This document shows, one piece after another, positions 7,509 through 16,772 of a stretch of 41,663 nt of DNA. The stretch comes from Staphylococcus argensis (GTDB lineage: Bacteria > Bacillota > Bacilli > Staphylococcales > Staphylococcaceae). The notes beneath the pieces are model-generated. The model was given only the letters and a program-made list of their open reading frames with translations, made no database searches and was not told the origin of the DNA. The stretch covers positions 98,787 through 140,449 of the forward strand of contig NZ_PPPX01000001.1 of assembly GCF_002902305.1 (NCBI RefSeq), in the 5' to 3' direction. Position numbers and translations under genes: made by a program. How positions within the stretch are numbered: position 1 is the first letter of the stretch; every line of letters starts with the position of its first letter.

Positions 7509-7991
7509 GTGGGACATCAATTTTACTTCTTTTTAATTTTACGCTTTGATTATATGAGAGTTGCGTTTTATAATAAGAACGTAATCTATATAATTAGTAG
7601 CTGGTCTCAAAATTATTTGAGAAAATATGAGTAAAAGTGTGTCGAAGTCGGGTAATTAAGTCTTAAGACTGATATAATTATCACGAATTTGTGAAATACT
7701 TAAGTTTCATTTGAGAAATTTTTTTGCTCGCTTCATCGGAATGTTTGAACGACAGATTACGTCACAGGTGTGGGTATAACGAGAGTGGCGTTAATGTTAC
7801 ATATCAATTGAAGATGAAGCACGCACATAACTAATGGATTCAATCGTGACAGATTGACTTTGAACATCGAGATTGAACGCTCACTTTTAACGAGAGTCCG
7901 GGCAGAGAAACAGACTTGAATCGCTAAATTAATCGTGAGCATTGTGCAGATAGAATGCGTATTTAACTGTTAAAATTAAAGGTGATAAATT
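7509..7991 (+). other. Gene-free stretch before mvaK1 with a promoter and hairpins
   Basis: A very good SigA promoter, TTGATT (7546-7551), 17 bp, TATAAT (7569-7574), points rightward with no start codon nearby. Downstream are a CTCAAA-atta-TTTGAG hairpin (7607-7622), the palindrome AGTCTTAAGACT (7659-7670) and a small hairpin AAGTTTC...GAAATT followed by a run of T (7702-7725). The promoter could drive a short RNA of about 145 nt or a long leader for mvaK1. The rest, 7726-7980, shows nothing recognisable apart from AAAGGTGAT before mvaK1. Confidence 0.45.
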
Positions 7992-8915
7992 ATGACTCAA
8001 CGTGGAATTGGGGAAGCGAATGGAAAGGTAATACTCATAGGTGAACATGCGGTGACATTTGGTCAGCCGGCCATAGCGATACCTTTCACTACTGGACGAG
8101 TGAAAGCATCTATCACTGCTTTAGATGAAGATCATGTTTCAAGTATTACGAGCGATGTTTACGAGGGCGATTTAGACTATGCTCCGGAACACATTAAAGC
8201 TGTAGTGACACGTTTCATTGAGAAATATCATATCGACAATCCGATACATGTCGTCTTTGAGACAAACTTGCCACCATCACGCGGGCTAGGATCCAGCGCA
8301 GCGATGGCGGTTGCTTTCGTGCGGGCAAGTTATGATTATTTGGAACGTCCATTATCGGATGAGCAGCTAATTGAAGAAGCGAACTGGGCAGAGCGTATTG
8401 CGCATGGTAAACCGAGCGGTATTGATACGCAGACGATTGTTTCAAATCAGCCTGTCTGGTTTAAACAAGGTAAGGTTGAGAGACTGAAACCGCTAGATAT
8501 TCATGCTTATATGGTAGTGATTGATACAGGTATCAAAGGTTCAACGAAACAAGCGGTCGAAGATGTTCATCGTTTGTGTGAATCAGATGCGCACTACATG
8601 GCTTGCGTTGAACGTTTAGGCGAACTTACATATCAAGCTTCTGAAGCGATTGAACAACATGACTTCCGTAAATTGGCGAATGTCTTTAATGAAGGTCAGA
8701 AACATTTGCGCGAATTAACGGTCAGTCACGATAAGATTGAAATGCTCTTAGAAGCGAGTCACCAACATGGCGCTACAGCCGGTAAATTAACAGGTGGCGG
8801 CCGAGGTGGCAGTATGATTGTCTTAGCTGAAGATAAAGAAACTGCGCAAAAGATTACTGAGAGTGCAGAACATTTAGGTGCGCATCATACATGGATTGAA
8901 TACTTAGGAGGTTAG
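7992..8915 (+). CDS. mvaK1: Mevalonate kinase
   Basis: GHMP-family kinase that phosphorylates mevalonate to mevalonate-5-phosphate with ATP, first of the three mevalonate-to-isopentenyl-diphosphate steps. The 307 residues are normal. Signatures are GEANGKVILIGEHAVTFGQP (motif 1, residues 6-25), LPPSRGLGSSAAMAVAF (phosphate-binding motif 2, near residue 100) and KLTGGGRGGSMIVL (motif 3, near residue 262). AAAGGTGAT precedes the ATG. It heads a three-gene operon; mvaD begins 3 bp after its stop. Confidence 0.95.
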   Translation: MTQRGIGEANGKVILIGEHAVTFGQPAIAIPFTTGRVKASITALDEDHVSSITSDVYEGDLDYAPEHIKAVVTRFIEKYHIDNPIHVVFETNLPPSRGLGSSAAMAVAFVRASYDYLERPLSDEQLIEEANWAERIAHGKPSGIDTQTIVSNQPVWFKQGKVERLKPLDIHAYMVVIDTGIKGSTKQAVEDVHRLCESDAHYMACVERLGELTYQASEAIEQHDFRKLANVFNEGQKHLRELTVSHDKIEMLLEASHQHGATAGKLTGGGRGGSMIVLAEDKETAQKITESAEHLGAHHTWIEYLGG

Positions 8916-8918
8916 AAC

Positions 8919-9902
8919 GTGGCTACAAGCGGGAAAGCACGAGCTCATACAAATATTGCGTTAATTAAATACTGGGGTAAAGCGAACGAAGAAGAGATTA
9001 TCCCGATGAATAACAGTCTTTCTGTTGCTTTAGATCGCTTCTACACTGAAACGAAAGTGACGTTCAGCGAGACGTACGATAAAGATGTGTTGATCTTGAA
9101 CGGTGAAGAAGTGAGCGACAAAGAAAGCGTTAAGATTCGTCGCTTTATGGATATCGTACGTGAGAAAGGCCAAACATCAGATTATGCGCTAATCGAAAGT
9201 GAGAATTTCGTGCCGACCGCAGCTGGACTCGCATCTTCTGCGAGTGCTTACGCAGCCTTAGCAGCCGCTTGTGATGAGGCGTTACACCTTCAATTATCAC
9301 CGAAAGACTTATCACGGCTTGCCCGCCGTGGTTCAGGATCAGCTTCCCGTAGTATCTTTGGCGGATTCGTTGAGTGGGAAAAGGGCACAGATGATCAGAC
9401 TTCATATAGTCATCCCGTAGAAACTGACAACTGGGAAGATGACTTAGCGATGATCTTCGTCGTGATTAACGACCAATCGAAGAGTGTTTCGAGTCGTGCA
9501 GGCATGTCATTGACACGACAAACATCACGTTTTTACCAGTATTGGCTTGACCATGTTGATGAGGATATTGCTGAAGTGAAACGTGCGATTGGTGAGAAGG
9601 ATTTCAAACATTTAGGTGAAGTGATTGAGGCGAACGGTTTACGTATGCATGCGACGAATCTCGGTGCAGAACCGCCATTTACGTATTTAGTTCCGGAAAG
9701 TTATCAAGCGATGCAGGTGGTACATGAGTGCCGTGAGCAGGGTCATTTGTGCTACTTCACGATGGACGCAGGGCCTAATGTTAAGATTTTAGTGGAAAAG
9801 GAAAATGTGGACGCCGTAGTCGACGCGTTACATCAACATTTCGATAAAGAGAAGATTATTACGAGCGATATTACACGTTCAGGTGTGGAAATTATTGAGT
9901 AA
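8919..9902 (+). CDS. mvaD: Diphosphomevalonate decarboxylase
   Basis: Converts mevalonate-5-diphosphate to isopentenyl diphosphate with ATP and loss of CO2. It has 327 residues and begins with GTG at 8919; TAGGAGG at 8904-8910 and the conserved N-terminus SGKARAHTNIALIKYWGK fix this start. The GHMP ATP-binding segment is PTAAGLASSASAYAALAAA, and GSGSASRSIFGGFVEW follows. It is the middle gene of the mevalonate operon, though it catalyses the last step. Confidence 0.95.
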   Translation: MATSGKARAHTNIALIKYWGKANEEEIIPMNNSLSVALDRFYTETKVTFSETYDKDVLILNGEEVSDKESVKIRRFMDIVREKGQTSDYALIESENFVPTAAGLASSASAYAALAAACDEALHLQLSPKDLSRLARRGSGSASRSIFGGFVEWEKGTDDQTSYSHPVETDNWEDDLAMIFVVINDQSKSVSSRAGMSLTRQTSRFYQYWLDHVDEDIAEVKRAIGEKDFKHLGEVIEANGLRMHATNLGAEPPFTYLVPESYQAMQVVHECREQGHLCYFTMDAGPNVKILVEKENVDAVVDALHQHFDKEKIITSDITRSGVEIIE

Positions 9903-9914
9903 GGAAGAGATATC

Positions 9915-10991
9915 ATGATTGAAACGAAAGCGCCAGGTAAATTGTACATTGCAGGAGAATACGCAGTCACTGAACCTGGATACAAGTCTATATTGATAGC
10001 TGTAGACCGCTTTGTCACTGCAACGATTGAGGATTCCGAAGTGGCACAAGGGTCAATCCACTCCAAAGCGTTACATCACGAACCGGTGAACTTTAAAAGA
10101 AATGAAGATCAAATCGTCGTCTCGGACTTGCATGCGGCTAAACAGTTAAAGTATGTGATTACAGCCATCGAAGTCTTTGAGCAATATGCGCGTAATAAAG
10201 GTATGGAATTAAAGCACTTCCACTTAACTATCGATAGCAATCTGGACGATGCTTCTGGACATAAGTATGGTCTCGGTTCGAGCGCGGCTGTACTTGTTTC
10301 GGTAGTCAAAGCGTTGAATGAATTCTATCAACTGAATCTATCTAACTTGTTTATTTATAAATTAGCTGTCATCGCGAACATGAAGTTACAAAGTTTAAGT
10401 TCATGCGGTGATATCGCAGTGAGTGTTTACACAGGTTGGCTCGCATACAGTACCTTTGATCACGAATGGGTGAAACAGCAAATCGAAGAAACATCAGTAA
10501 ACGAAGTATTGAAGAAGAACTGGCCAGGTTTACACATCGAACCTTTACAAGCGCCTGAGAATATGGAAATTCTCATCGGGTGGACAGGTTCACCAGCTTC
10601 GTCGCCACATTTAGTGAGTGAAGTGAAACGTTTGAAATCGGATCCTTCTTTCTATGGTCGCTTCCTTGAACAGTCTCATGCGTGTGTTGAGAAATTGATT
10701 CATGCGTTTAAGACGAACCACTTGAAAGGCGTACAGCAGATGGTTCGCTTGAATCGTACGATTATCCAACAAATGGATGCTGAAGCGACAGTGGATATTG
10801 AGACACCGACATTGAAGACACTTTGTGAAATTGGTGAAAAGCATGGCGGCGCTTCGAAAACTTCTGGTGCTGGTGGCGGTGATTGTGGGATCACGATTAT
10901 CAATAATGAATGCGATAAGCAAGCCATTTATGACGAATGGCTTCAAAACGGCGTGAAACCGTTAGAATTTAATATTTATCATGGTCAATAA
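9915..10991 (+). CDS. mvaK2: Phosphomevalonate kinase
   Basis: GHMP kinase forming mevalonate-5-diphosphate from mevalonate-5-phosphate. The 358 residues match staphylococcal MvaK2. The N-terminus is KAPGKLYIAGEYAVTEPGYK, the ATP loop is HKYGLGSSAAVLVSVVKALN and the third motif is KTSGAGGGDCGITI near the C-terminus. AAGGAAGAG precedes the ATG, 12 bp after mvaD. Its product feeds undecaprenyl phosphate and menaquinone side-chain synthesis. Confidence 0.95.
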   Translation: MIETKAPGKLYIAGEYAVTEPGYKSILIAVDRFVTATIEDSEVAQGSIHSKALHHEPVNFKRNEDQIVVSDLHAAKQLKYVITAIEVFEQYARNKGMELKHFHLTIDSNLDDASGHKYGLGSSAAVLVSVVKALNEFYQLNLSNLFIYKLAVIANMKLQSLSSCGDIAVSVYTGWLAYSTFDHEWVKQQIEETSVNEVLKKNWPGLHIEPLQAPENMEILIGWTGSPASSPHLVSEVKRLKSDPSFYGRFLEQSHACVEKLIHAFKTNHLKGVQQMVRLNRTIIQQMDAEATVDIETPTLKTLCEIGEKHGGASKTSGAGGGDCGITIINNECDKQAIYDEWLQNGVKPLEFNIYHGQ

Positions 10992-11075
10992 GATGAATTG
11001 TATGAATATAATTATAATCGAATGATATAGCTTCAGTCCGTGTAGCGGATGAAGGTATATGATTGGATTCCTTAT

Positions 11076-11136
11076 CCAGCGTGCGTTAGTGCCTGAGCGT
11101 CAAGGCGTTGCGTTAACGGCCTGGATTTTAATTTTG
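11076..11136 (+). terminator. Imperfect hairpin after mvaK2, possible terminator
   Basis: CCAG (11076-11079)...CTGG (11121-11124) enclose a second helix CGTTAGTGC/GCGTTAACG, followed by ATTTTAATTTTG. A smaller hairpin, CTTCAGTCCG/CGGATGAAG, lies just upstream near 11032-11055. Together they fill most of the 300-bp gap after mvaK2, where no gene is seen. Confidence 0.4.
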
Positions 11137-11291
11137 TAGTCTGTCTTTTTGTTAAAAGGCGAAATAGCGGTGTAGACGAAGGTGCATTTTACCAGTAGTA
11201 TGAGCTGTGGTACTAGCGTAACTACACATTTGGTATTATGATGGATATGCAAATAACGGATATGAGTTTAAATGGGAATGAGGTGAGACGT

Positions 11292-11636
11292 TTGCAAAAT
11301 AAATTTATGATCTGTGATGATTGTCAGGCTGTGAATTGTAAGTCGCTTGAACGTAAATTGAAAAAGTTGGATCCGGAAGCGGAAATTGACATTGGCTGTC
11401 AATCGTACTGTGGACCAGGACGTAGAAAGACCTTTGCCTTTGTGAATAACCGGCCGCTTGCTGCACACTCTGAGGATGAACTCATGGAGAAAGTTGAAAA
11501 GCAATTACAGAAACCTCGTGACCCAGAAGAGGAAGAGCGTTTGCGTCAACGCCATGAACAACGTAAACGTCGTAAAGAAGAACAAGATCGTAAGTTAAAG
11601 GAAAAGTTAGCACAACGTAAAAAATCAAAAGTATAA
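11292..11636 (+). CDS. DUF1450 protein with charged C-terminal tail
   Basis: Small cytosolic protein of unknown function, 114 residues from a TTG start at 11292 (GAGGTGAG at 11280-11287). An upstream in-frame ATG at 11238 has no ribosome-binding site and its extension lacks family similarity. The DUF1450 (YuzB-like) core is residues 1-70 with cysteines at 8, 11, 16, 36 and 40 ([19 protein letters not shown]), a pattern suggesting metal or redox chemistry. From residue about 72 the protein is a Glu/Arg/Lys-rich, probably helical tail that shorter Bacillus members lack. Monocistronic with its own terminator. Confidence 0.78.
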   Translation: MQNKFMICDDCQAVNCKSLERKLKKLDPEAEIDIGCQSYCGPGRRKTFAFVNNRPLAAHSEDELMEKVEKQLQKPRDPEEEERLRQRHEQRKRRKEEQDRKLKEKLAQRKKSKV

Positions 11637-11645
11637 GTTGATGTA

Positions 11646-11695
11646 GCGTGAAGACGGATGAGCATTCTGAGGAATGATACGTCTCACGCTTTTTT
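11646..11695 (+). terminator. Intrinsic terminator after the DUF1450 gene
   Basis: GCGTGAAGACG (11646-11656) pairs with CGTCTCACGC (11680-11689), with one bulged A, followed by six T. Confidence 0.85.
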
Positions 11696-11767
11696 CGTGC
11701 TGTATTATATATCCTTTCGATTTAAAAGGAGAAACGAGCATCGCTATAAATCCCGGTTAACTAGAGT

Positions 11768-11841
11768 CTGGGACATTAATGTGAATTAGCTTATTAAATA
11801 AATCAAAAGCAAGCTTAAACTAAATTTTAATTTTGTTCCAG
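11768..11841. repeat. Staphylococcal CTGGGACA...GTTCCAG intergenic hairpin
   Basis: CTGGGACA (11768) and GTTCCAG (11835-11841) can pair at the ends of an AT-rich, partly self-complementary stretch. Hairpins of this TGGGACA type are frequent between staphylococcal genes; the same TGGGACAT word occurs near 7498. Confidence 0.45.
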
Positions 11842-11909
11842 CCCCACATGCTTTCCTATGATTAAATAGAGGGGAATAAGGTAATACAAAGATTAAAGGA
11901 GATGACAAG

Positions 11910-12845
11910 ATGACGGACAAAGTAAGATTAAGACACTCAGACGTATATGTACACCCCATCGCATTAGGAACGAATGCTGTAGGTGGACACAATTTATATA
12001 ACAATTTAGATGAAGAACAAGGTAAAGAGGTCGTACGTACGGCAATTCGTAACGGCTTAAATTTGCTTGATACAGCCTTTATTTATGGACCGAGACGTTC
12101 AGAAGAACTCGTAGGCGAGACAGTGAAAGAATTTCCACGCGAAGATTATGCGATAGCGACGAAAGGTGCGCACTATTTCGATGACGAAGGCAATGAACAT
12201 TATTCAAATGACCCAGAATTCTTGAAACAACAAGTTGAAGAGAGTCTTGAACGTCTACAAGAAGATTACATTGATTTATATTATATTCATTTCCCAGACG
12301 AAGACACACCTAAAGATGAAGCGGTAGCTGCTTTAAAAGAACTGAAAGATCAAGGCAAGATTAAAGCGATTGGTGTCTCTAACTTTAGTCTTGAACAATT
12401 GAAAGAAGCGAATAAAAACGGCGACGTAGATGTTGTGCAATTAGAATACAACTTACTCAATCGTCAAAATGAAGCTTACCTAGATTATACGACTGAACAC
12501 AATATTACGTTTATCCCGTATTTCCCATTAGCTTCAGGCTTACTAGCTGGTAAATATAATGAGAATAGTACCTTTGATGACTTACGTGCGAAAAATCCTG
12601 ATTTCCAAGGTGAGCGTTTTAAAGAGAATCTTAAAAAGGTAGATCAGTTACGTGAAATTGCTGACAATCACGATGTAGAGGTAGCGCACATCGTACTTGC
12701 GTTCTATCTCACTCGTCCATCTATAGACGTTATTATTCCTGGAGCGAAACAATCGACTCAAGTCGTAGATAACTTGAAGACGTTAGAAGTTGAATTAACA
12801 GACGAAGAAATTCGCTATATTGATGAGCTATTTCCAGTAAAATAA
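11910..12845 (+). CDS. Aldo/keto reductase
   Basis: NAD(P)H-dependent oxidoreductase with a TIM-barrel fold, 311 residues. The catalytic tetrad is present: Asp54 and Tyr59 ([16 protein letters not shown]), Lys85 (IATKG) and His127 (LYYIHFPD). The C-terminal cofactor segment is [15 protein letters not shown]. This is the IolS/YhdN-like group acting on small aldehydes or ketones; the real substrate cannot be told. AAAGGAGATG precedes the ATG. Single gene, flanked by a hairpin element upstream. Confidence 0.88.
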   Translation: MTDKVRLRHSDVYVHPIALGTNAVGGHNLYNNLDEEQGKEVVRTAIRNGLNLLDTAFIYGPRRSEELVGETVKEFPREDYAIATKGAHYFDDEGNEHYSNDPEFLKQQVEESLERLQEDYIDLYYIHFPDEDTPKDEAVAALKELKDQGKIKAIGVSNFSLEQLKEANKNGDVDVVQLEYNLLNRQNEAYLDYTTEHNITFIPYFPLASGLLAGKYNENSTFDDLRAKNPDFQGERFKENLKKVDQLREIADNHDVEVAHIVLAFYLTRPSIDVIIPGAKQSTQVVDNLKTLEVELTDEEIRYIDELFPVK

Positions 12846-13011
12846 CTGGCGCGAAATAGCGTAATGATAAAGATGTGCGTATGTTTCCTGTTAATCATAA
12901 GTTCAAAGATGAGTGAGATGGTAACTGCAATACATGACTCTGGAATGATGTTACGCATTTTAACTTTAGAAGCGGAAAGCAAGACAAATATCGGAGAAAG
13001 GGGGATGTGAA

Positions 13012-13554
13012 GTGATTACTGTACTATTTGGAGGAAGTCGTCCAGAAGGGAACACGGCGACTTTGACGAAACAAGCGCTGGAAGGCGTCGAACATACGTG
13101 GATTGATTTAACGGAGTATCGTTTCGATCCAGTGAGAGATGTTAGACATGAGGATAGCGAGATTCGTGACTATCGAGATGATTATAAAGCGGTCATCGAT
13201 CAGATGCTAGAGAGTGATATCGTCATCTTTGCGTCGCCAATCTATTGGTATAGCGTTTCTGCCTCGTTGAAAGCCTTTATCGATCATTGGTCAGAGACAC
13301 TCGAAGATCCGGACTATGCTCACTTTAAAGAACGATTAGCTGAGATTGATTTCCGACTCGTAATCGTAGGTGGCGACTGTCCGCAAGTTAAAGGAAAGCC
13401 ATGCCTGAAACAGATTGAGTATAGCTTGGAGTTCCTAGGTGCACGACTTTCAGACTCTATCATCGGCTCTGCAGAGAGACCTGGTGATATTTATAACGAC
13501 CGCTATGCCCTAGATCATGCTGCGCGTTGGAATGATGAGTTGAAAGGGCAATAG
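13012..13554 (+). CDS. NAD(P)H-dependent oxidoreductase (flavodoxin-like, FMN)
   Basis: Flavodoxin-fold protein of 180 residues starting with GTG at 13012, preceded by GAAAGGGGGA. The N-terminal GGSRPEGNTATLTKQAL is the FMN phosphate-binding loop, and FASPIYWYSVSASLKAFIDHW is the typical second flavin loop of the NADPH-dependent FMN reductase / NAD(P)H quinone reductase group. Two cysteines occur in GGDCPQVKGKPC. It may reduce quinones, azo or iron compounds, but no substrate can be assigned. Confidence 0.85.
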   Translation: MITVLFGGSRPEGNTATLTKQALEGVEHTWIDLTEYRFDPVRDVRHEDSEIRDYRDDYKAVIDQMLESDIVIFASPIYWYSVSASLKAFIDHWSETLEDPDYAHFKERLAEIDFRLVIVGGDCPQVKGKPCLKQIEYSLEFLGARLSDSIIGSAERPGDIYNDRYALDHAARWNDELKGQ

Positions 13555-13667
13555 ACGGTGGGCTAGATGATTAAGTGTAAAGCACGCTTAGCCGTTAAGG
13601 ATGTAAAAAAAAGTAATACGCATACGTGGAAAGTGGATGGCTAAGTTTATTAAAGCTCACTTAAGAA

Positions 13668-13778
13668 CTACGCGGTAGCTCACTGAATTTGAAAAGGCGT
13701 TTCACTTTTTTCAAATTCTAGTCATCCTCGCGGGGGCAGGACGACGAAATCATAGATTTCTGTCCTGCTCCCTTTTTA
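13668..13778. repeat. Intergenic repeat module (copy D), double hairpin
   Basis: Reads CTACGCGGTAGCTCACTGAATTTG..., with hairpin TTTGAAAAGG...CACTTTTTTCAAA, then CGCGGGGGCAGGACGACG, the GAAATC...GATTTC hairpin, and CTCCCTTTTTAT. It can act as terminator for the upstream flavoprotein gene. It fills most of the 314-bp gap before the GNAT gene, the rest being that gene's promoter. Confidence 0.7.
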
Positions 13779-13868
13779 TACGTCAAAAGGGCGGTCATAT
13801 AGTAGAACGGCAATTTGTGATATAATGTGTCTATTCATAAATTTATCAACGAAGGGGTGTGCGACGAT

Positions 13869-14351
13869 ATGACTAACGTGAGAGAAGCCACTCAAGCTGA
13901 TGTTCAAGGAATCAGAGATGTAGCAACGAAAGCTTGGTATAATACATACCTCAATATTTATGCAGCTACGACGGTGAATGCGTTCCTAGAAGCATCTTAC
14001 AACGAACATAACTTACTTCAACGTCTCGAAGATCAACTCTTCTTAGTGATTGAAGAAGATGATCAGATCATCGCGTTTGCGAATTTCATTCATGGCAAAG
14101 AGTTGTACTTATCTGCGCATTACGTCCGTCCTGCATACCAACATCATGGACACGGAGGCGCGTTATTACAAGCGGGTCTCGATACTTATCGTCAGCGCTA
14201 TGATACGTTATATGTAGAAGTAGATTGCAGAAATAAAGATGCCGTGAACTTTTACCTGAACCAAGGCTTTGAGCAAGTGCGCGTCTATCAACATACGATG
14301 TACGGAGAACTCATGGAGCTCGCACTGCTACGTAAGACTTTAACGCATTGA
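13869..14351 (+). CDS. GNAT-family N-acetyltransferase
   Basis: Acetyl-CoA-dependent acyltransferase of 160 residues. The ATG at 13869 is preferred over an upstream ATG at 13827, because the likely -10 box TATAAT (13821-13826) puts the transcript start after 13827 and AAGGGGTG lies at the right distance. The acetyl-CoA loop is YVRPAYQHHGHGGALLQAGL (a Q/RxxGxG/A type motif), followed by YVEVDCRNKDAVNFYLNQGF. The substrate is unknown. The TTG-started HD gene follows within 16 bp, so the two form a unit. Confidence 0.85.
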   Translation: MTNVREATQADVQGIRDVATKAWYNTYLNIYAATTVNAFLEASYNEHNLLQRLEDQLFLVIEEDDQIIAFANFIHGKELYLSAHYVRPAYQHHGHGGALLQAGLDTYRQRYDTLYVEVDCRNKDAVNFYLNQGFEQVRVYQHTMYGELMELALLRKTLTH

Positions 14352-14367
14352 TAGAAGGAGGACCAAT

Positions 14368-15666
14368 TTGACACAATCGACTTATGCTTTCAAACAGTTG
14401 CCGGAAGAGAAAGTGTTTAAAGATCCAATCCATCGCTATATTCACGTGAAAGACCAATTGATATGGGATTTAATTAAGACGAAAGAGTTTCAACGGTTAC
14501 GCCGAATTAAACAACTAGGCACATTGTACTTGTCTTTCCACACTGCTGAGCACAGCCGTTTCGGTCACTCGTTGGGCGTCTATGAAATCGTACGCCGTAT
14601 GATTGACGAGTCGTTCTTCGGTAGAGAGGCTTGGGACAACGCAGATCGTCCATTAGCGTTATGTGCTGCTCTGTTACATGATTTGGGTCACGGTCCATTC
14701 TCACATAGCTTTGAGAAGATCTTTGGTACGGACCACGAAGCGTTTACTCAAGCGATTATCACGGGTGATACAGAGGTGAACGAAGTGTTGAGTCGCGTCG
14801 ACGCTGACTTCCCGCAAGAGGTGGCTGATGTCATCAACAAGACGCATGACAATAAATTGGTCATCTCAATGATTTCTTCTCAGATTGATGCGGATCGCAT
14901 GGATTATTTACAGCGCGATGCTTACTTTACAGGGGTGTCGTATGGTCAGTTTGATATGGAACGTATACTGCGTCTGATGCGACCTTCCAAAGATGAGGTC
15001 TTGATCAAAGAGAGCGGTATGCATGCTGTTGAAAGTTTCATCATGAGTCGTTACCAAATGTACTGGCAAATTTATTTCCATCCTGTGAGTCGTGGTGGAG
15101 AAGTGTTATTGAACAATTGCTTGCGACGGGCGAAACAATTGTATGACGAAGGTTATCAATTTACAATGACACCAACGGATTTTATCCCATTTTTTAAAAA
15201 TGAAATGACCATCCAGGAATATGTGGATTTGGATGAAGCGGTCGTCGTGTATTACTTGAAAAAATGGATTCATGAAAGCGATCCGATTCTCAGTGATTTG
15301 TCACGTCGATTTATCAATCGTGATCTCTTTAAATATATGCCGTTTGATGGTTCGATCATTACGATTACAGAGCTGACGGATTTATTTATTCAAGGTGGTA
15401 TCGATCCGAATTATTACTTTGTGAGTGAATCATTCTCTGATTTACCTTATGACTATGACCGACCAGGTTCTAACCGCCAACCGATTCACTTATTACGACG
15501 CAATGGCAAGATTAGAGAAATTAGTAGTCAGTCACTTGTGATCTCAAGCATTACAGGAATCAATCGAGAAGATTATAAGCTGTATTATCCTAAAGAACTT
15601 ATTGCAAATATTGAAGATGATGAGGTACGAAACGCCATTATCGGTTTGTTAAATGAGTTAAATTAA
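14368..15666 (+). CDS. HD-domain phosphohydrolase (dGTPase-like, YwfO type)
   Basis: Protein of 432 residues beginning with TTG at 14368 (GAAGGAGGA just upstream). The metal-binding HD motif is visible: His67 (HSRFGHSLGVYEI), His104-Asp105 (LLHDLGHGPFSHSFE) and Asp in QIDADRMDYLQRDAYFTG. This arrangement belongs to the dNTP triphosphohydrolase-like HD proteins of Firmicutes (YwfO group), which cleave deoxynucleoside triphosphates. Distal gene of the GNAT-HD pair. Confidence 0.88.
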   Translation: MTQSTYAFKQLPEEKVFKDPIHRYIHVKDQLIWDLIKTKEFQRLRRIKQLGTLYLSFHTAEHSRFGHSLGVYEIVRRMIDESFFGREAWDNADRPLALCAALLHDLGHGPFSHSFEKIFGTDHEAFTQAIITGDTEVNEVLSRVDADFPQEVADVINKTHDNKLVISMISSQIDADRMDYLQRDAYFTGVSYGQFDMERILRLMRPSKDEVLIKESGMHAVESFIMSRYQMYWQIYFHPVSRGGEVLLNNCLRRAKQLYDEGYQFTMTPTDFIPFFKNEMTIQEYVDLDEAVVVYYLKKWIHESDPILSDLSRRFINRDLFKYMPFDGSIITITELTDLFIQGGIDPNYYFVSESFSDLPYDYDRPGSNRQPIHLLRRNGKIREISSQSLVISSITGINREDYKLYYPKELIANIEDDEVRNAIIGLLNELN

Positions 15667-15805
15667 ACTATTGAATCCGAGCGCTCAGATGTTTTAATAT
15701 AGTAACGTTGTGACTTCAACGTATAAACGGCGAATTACAGTGATTATGAAAGTATAAGTCATTAGTGATATAGAATGTAAAAAATTGATGCGGAGGTGGA
15801 AGAAG

Positions 15806-16312
15806 ATGGCAAACAAGAAAGGGTTCAAGTTCAATATTATTAAAAATGACCCACTAGATGGTCATAAAGGAACAAATATCGGTTCTATTAGTTTAGATAA
15901 CGTCGCACCAGTCTTTATCGATGTGTTGAATAAAGAAGCGTTTATCGACATTGGTGGTATGCATGCCCGCGCCGAAGTTGAAAAAGGTGTTAAATGGATT
16001 AACGATAAAGAAACGGTTGAAGGCGACGAAGCGAAACCATATTGGCTATGTTGGGTAACAACTGAACGTAGCGAGCAAGGGCCTTATTACGCAGGCTTGA
16101 CAGCGTGCTACCTCTTAGTCAATAAGAGTATCCGTCGTGGATATAAGAGTATGCCTGAACACGTGAATATGATGGATAAATCGATGAAACATCATATCGT
16201 TATTGATCAAATTGGCGAAGAGAACAAAGCGATTCTCAAAGCATTTTTACAAGAACATAACCCAGAAATGTGGGCAAACTCTAAAGATGAGTTACATCAA
16301 GCCTTTGACTAA
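15806..16312 (+). CDS. YwhD family protein
   Basis: Conserved Firmicutes protein of unknown function, 168 residues, resembling Bacillus YwhD. The ATG at 15806 has GGAGGTGG at 15792-15799; an in-frame TTG at 15785 lies ahead of that site and is rejected. Recognisable segments are NIIKNDPLDGHKGTNIGSIS and HARAEVEKGVKWI, and then KPYWLCWVTTER. No catalytic motif or membrane segment is evident. It lies upstream of the ywiB-argS pair. Confidence 0.8.
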   Translation: MANKKGFKFNIIKNDPLDGHKGTNIGSISLDNVAPVFIDVLNKEAFIDIGGMHARAEVEKGVKWINDKETVEGDEAKPYWLCWVTTERSEQGPYYAGLTACYLLVNKSIRRGYKSMPEHVNMMDKSMKHHIVIDQIGEENKAILKAFLQEHNPEMWANSKDELHQAFD

Positions 16313-16358
16313 GCAGACAGTGAAGGCGACGAGACTATAAGAGTGAGGGTGAACGTGG

Positions 16359-16772
16359 ATGGAGAATAACGTCGACATCCAAACGAAACAAGTCGTGAAG
16401 CAGTTCGGTCAGAAGCAACATTTCAATGCGCAAACGGAAGGTACGTGGCTACAGAAGGGTGCAGAGTACATTCGCTACGAAGAGAATGTAGAGGATGCGC
16501 ATGTGAATGTCACGTTAAAGATTGAAGAAGAGGGCGTCAAGATTATCCGTAAAGGTGACATTAATATGAAACTCCATTTCATCGAAGGTCAAGAGACGAC
16601 GACCCTCTATGAAATGAGCGCAGGACGCATACCTCTTACTATTAAGACGCAATCGATTAAGCATTATGTGACCGATCAAGGTGGCAAACTTAAAGTACAA
16701 TATCAACTCTTTCAAGCAGATGAGAAGATGGGTACGTATCAATACGAAATTCAGTATAAGGAGAAAGAATAG
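16359..16772 (+). CDS. DUF1934 beta-barrel protein (YwiB-like)
   Basis: Cytosolic protein of 137 residues, lipocalin/calycin-like beta barrel family DUF1934, as in Bacillus YwiB, which also sits directly before argS. Alternating beta-strand patterns such as HVNVTLKIEEEGVKIIRKGD and GGKLKVQYQLFQADEK are visible. The ATG at 16359 follows GAGGGTGA. Its stop codon is immediately followed by the argS ATG, so argS is probably translationally coupled to it. The role is unknown; the conserved link to argS is the only clue. Confidence 0.85.
   Translation: MENNVDIQTKQVVKQFGQKQHFNAQTEGTWLQKGAEYIRYEENVEDAHVNVTLKIEEEGVKIIRKGDINMKLHFIEGQETTTLYEMSAGRIPLTIKTQSIKHYVTDQGGKLKVQYQLFQADEKMGTYQYEIQYKEKE

Noticed and set aside
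7757..7942. 61-codon minus-strand frame before mvaK1
   Set aside because: No ribosome-binding site, no family resemblance, and placed antisense to the mvaK1 leader.
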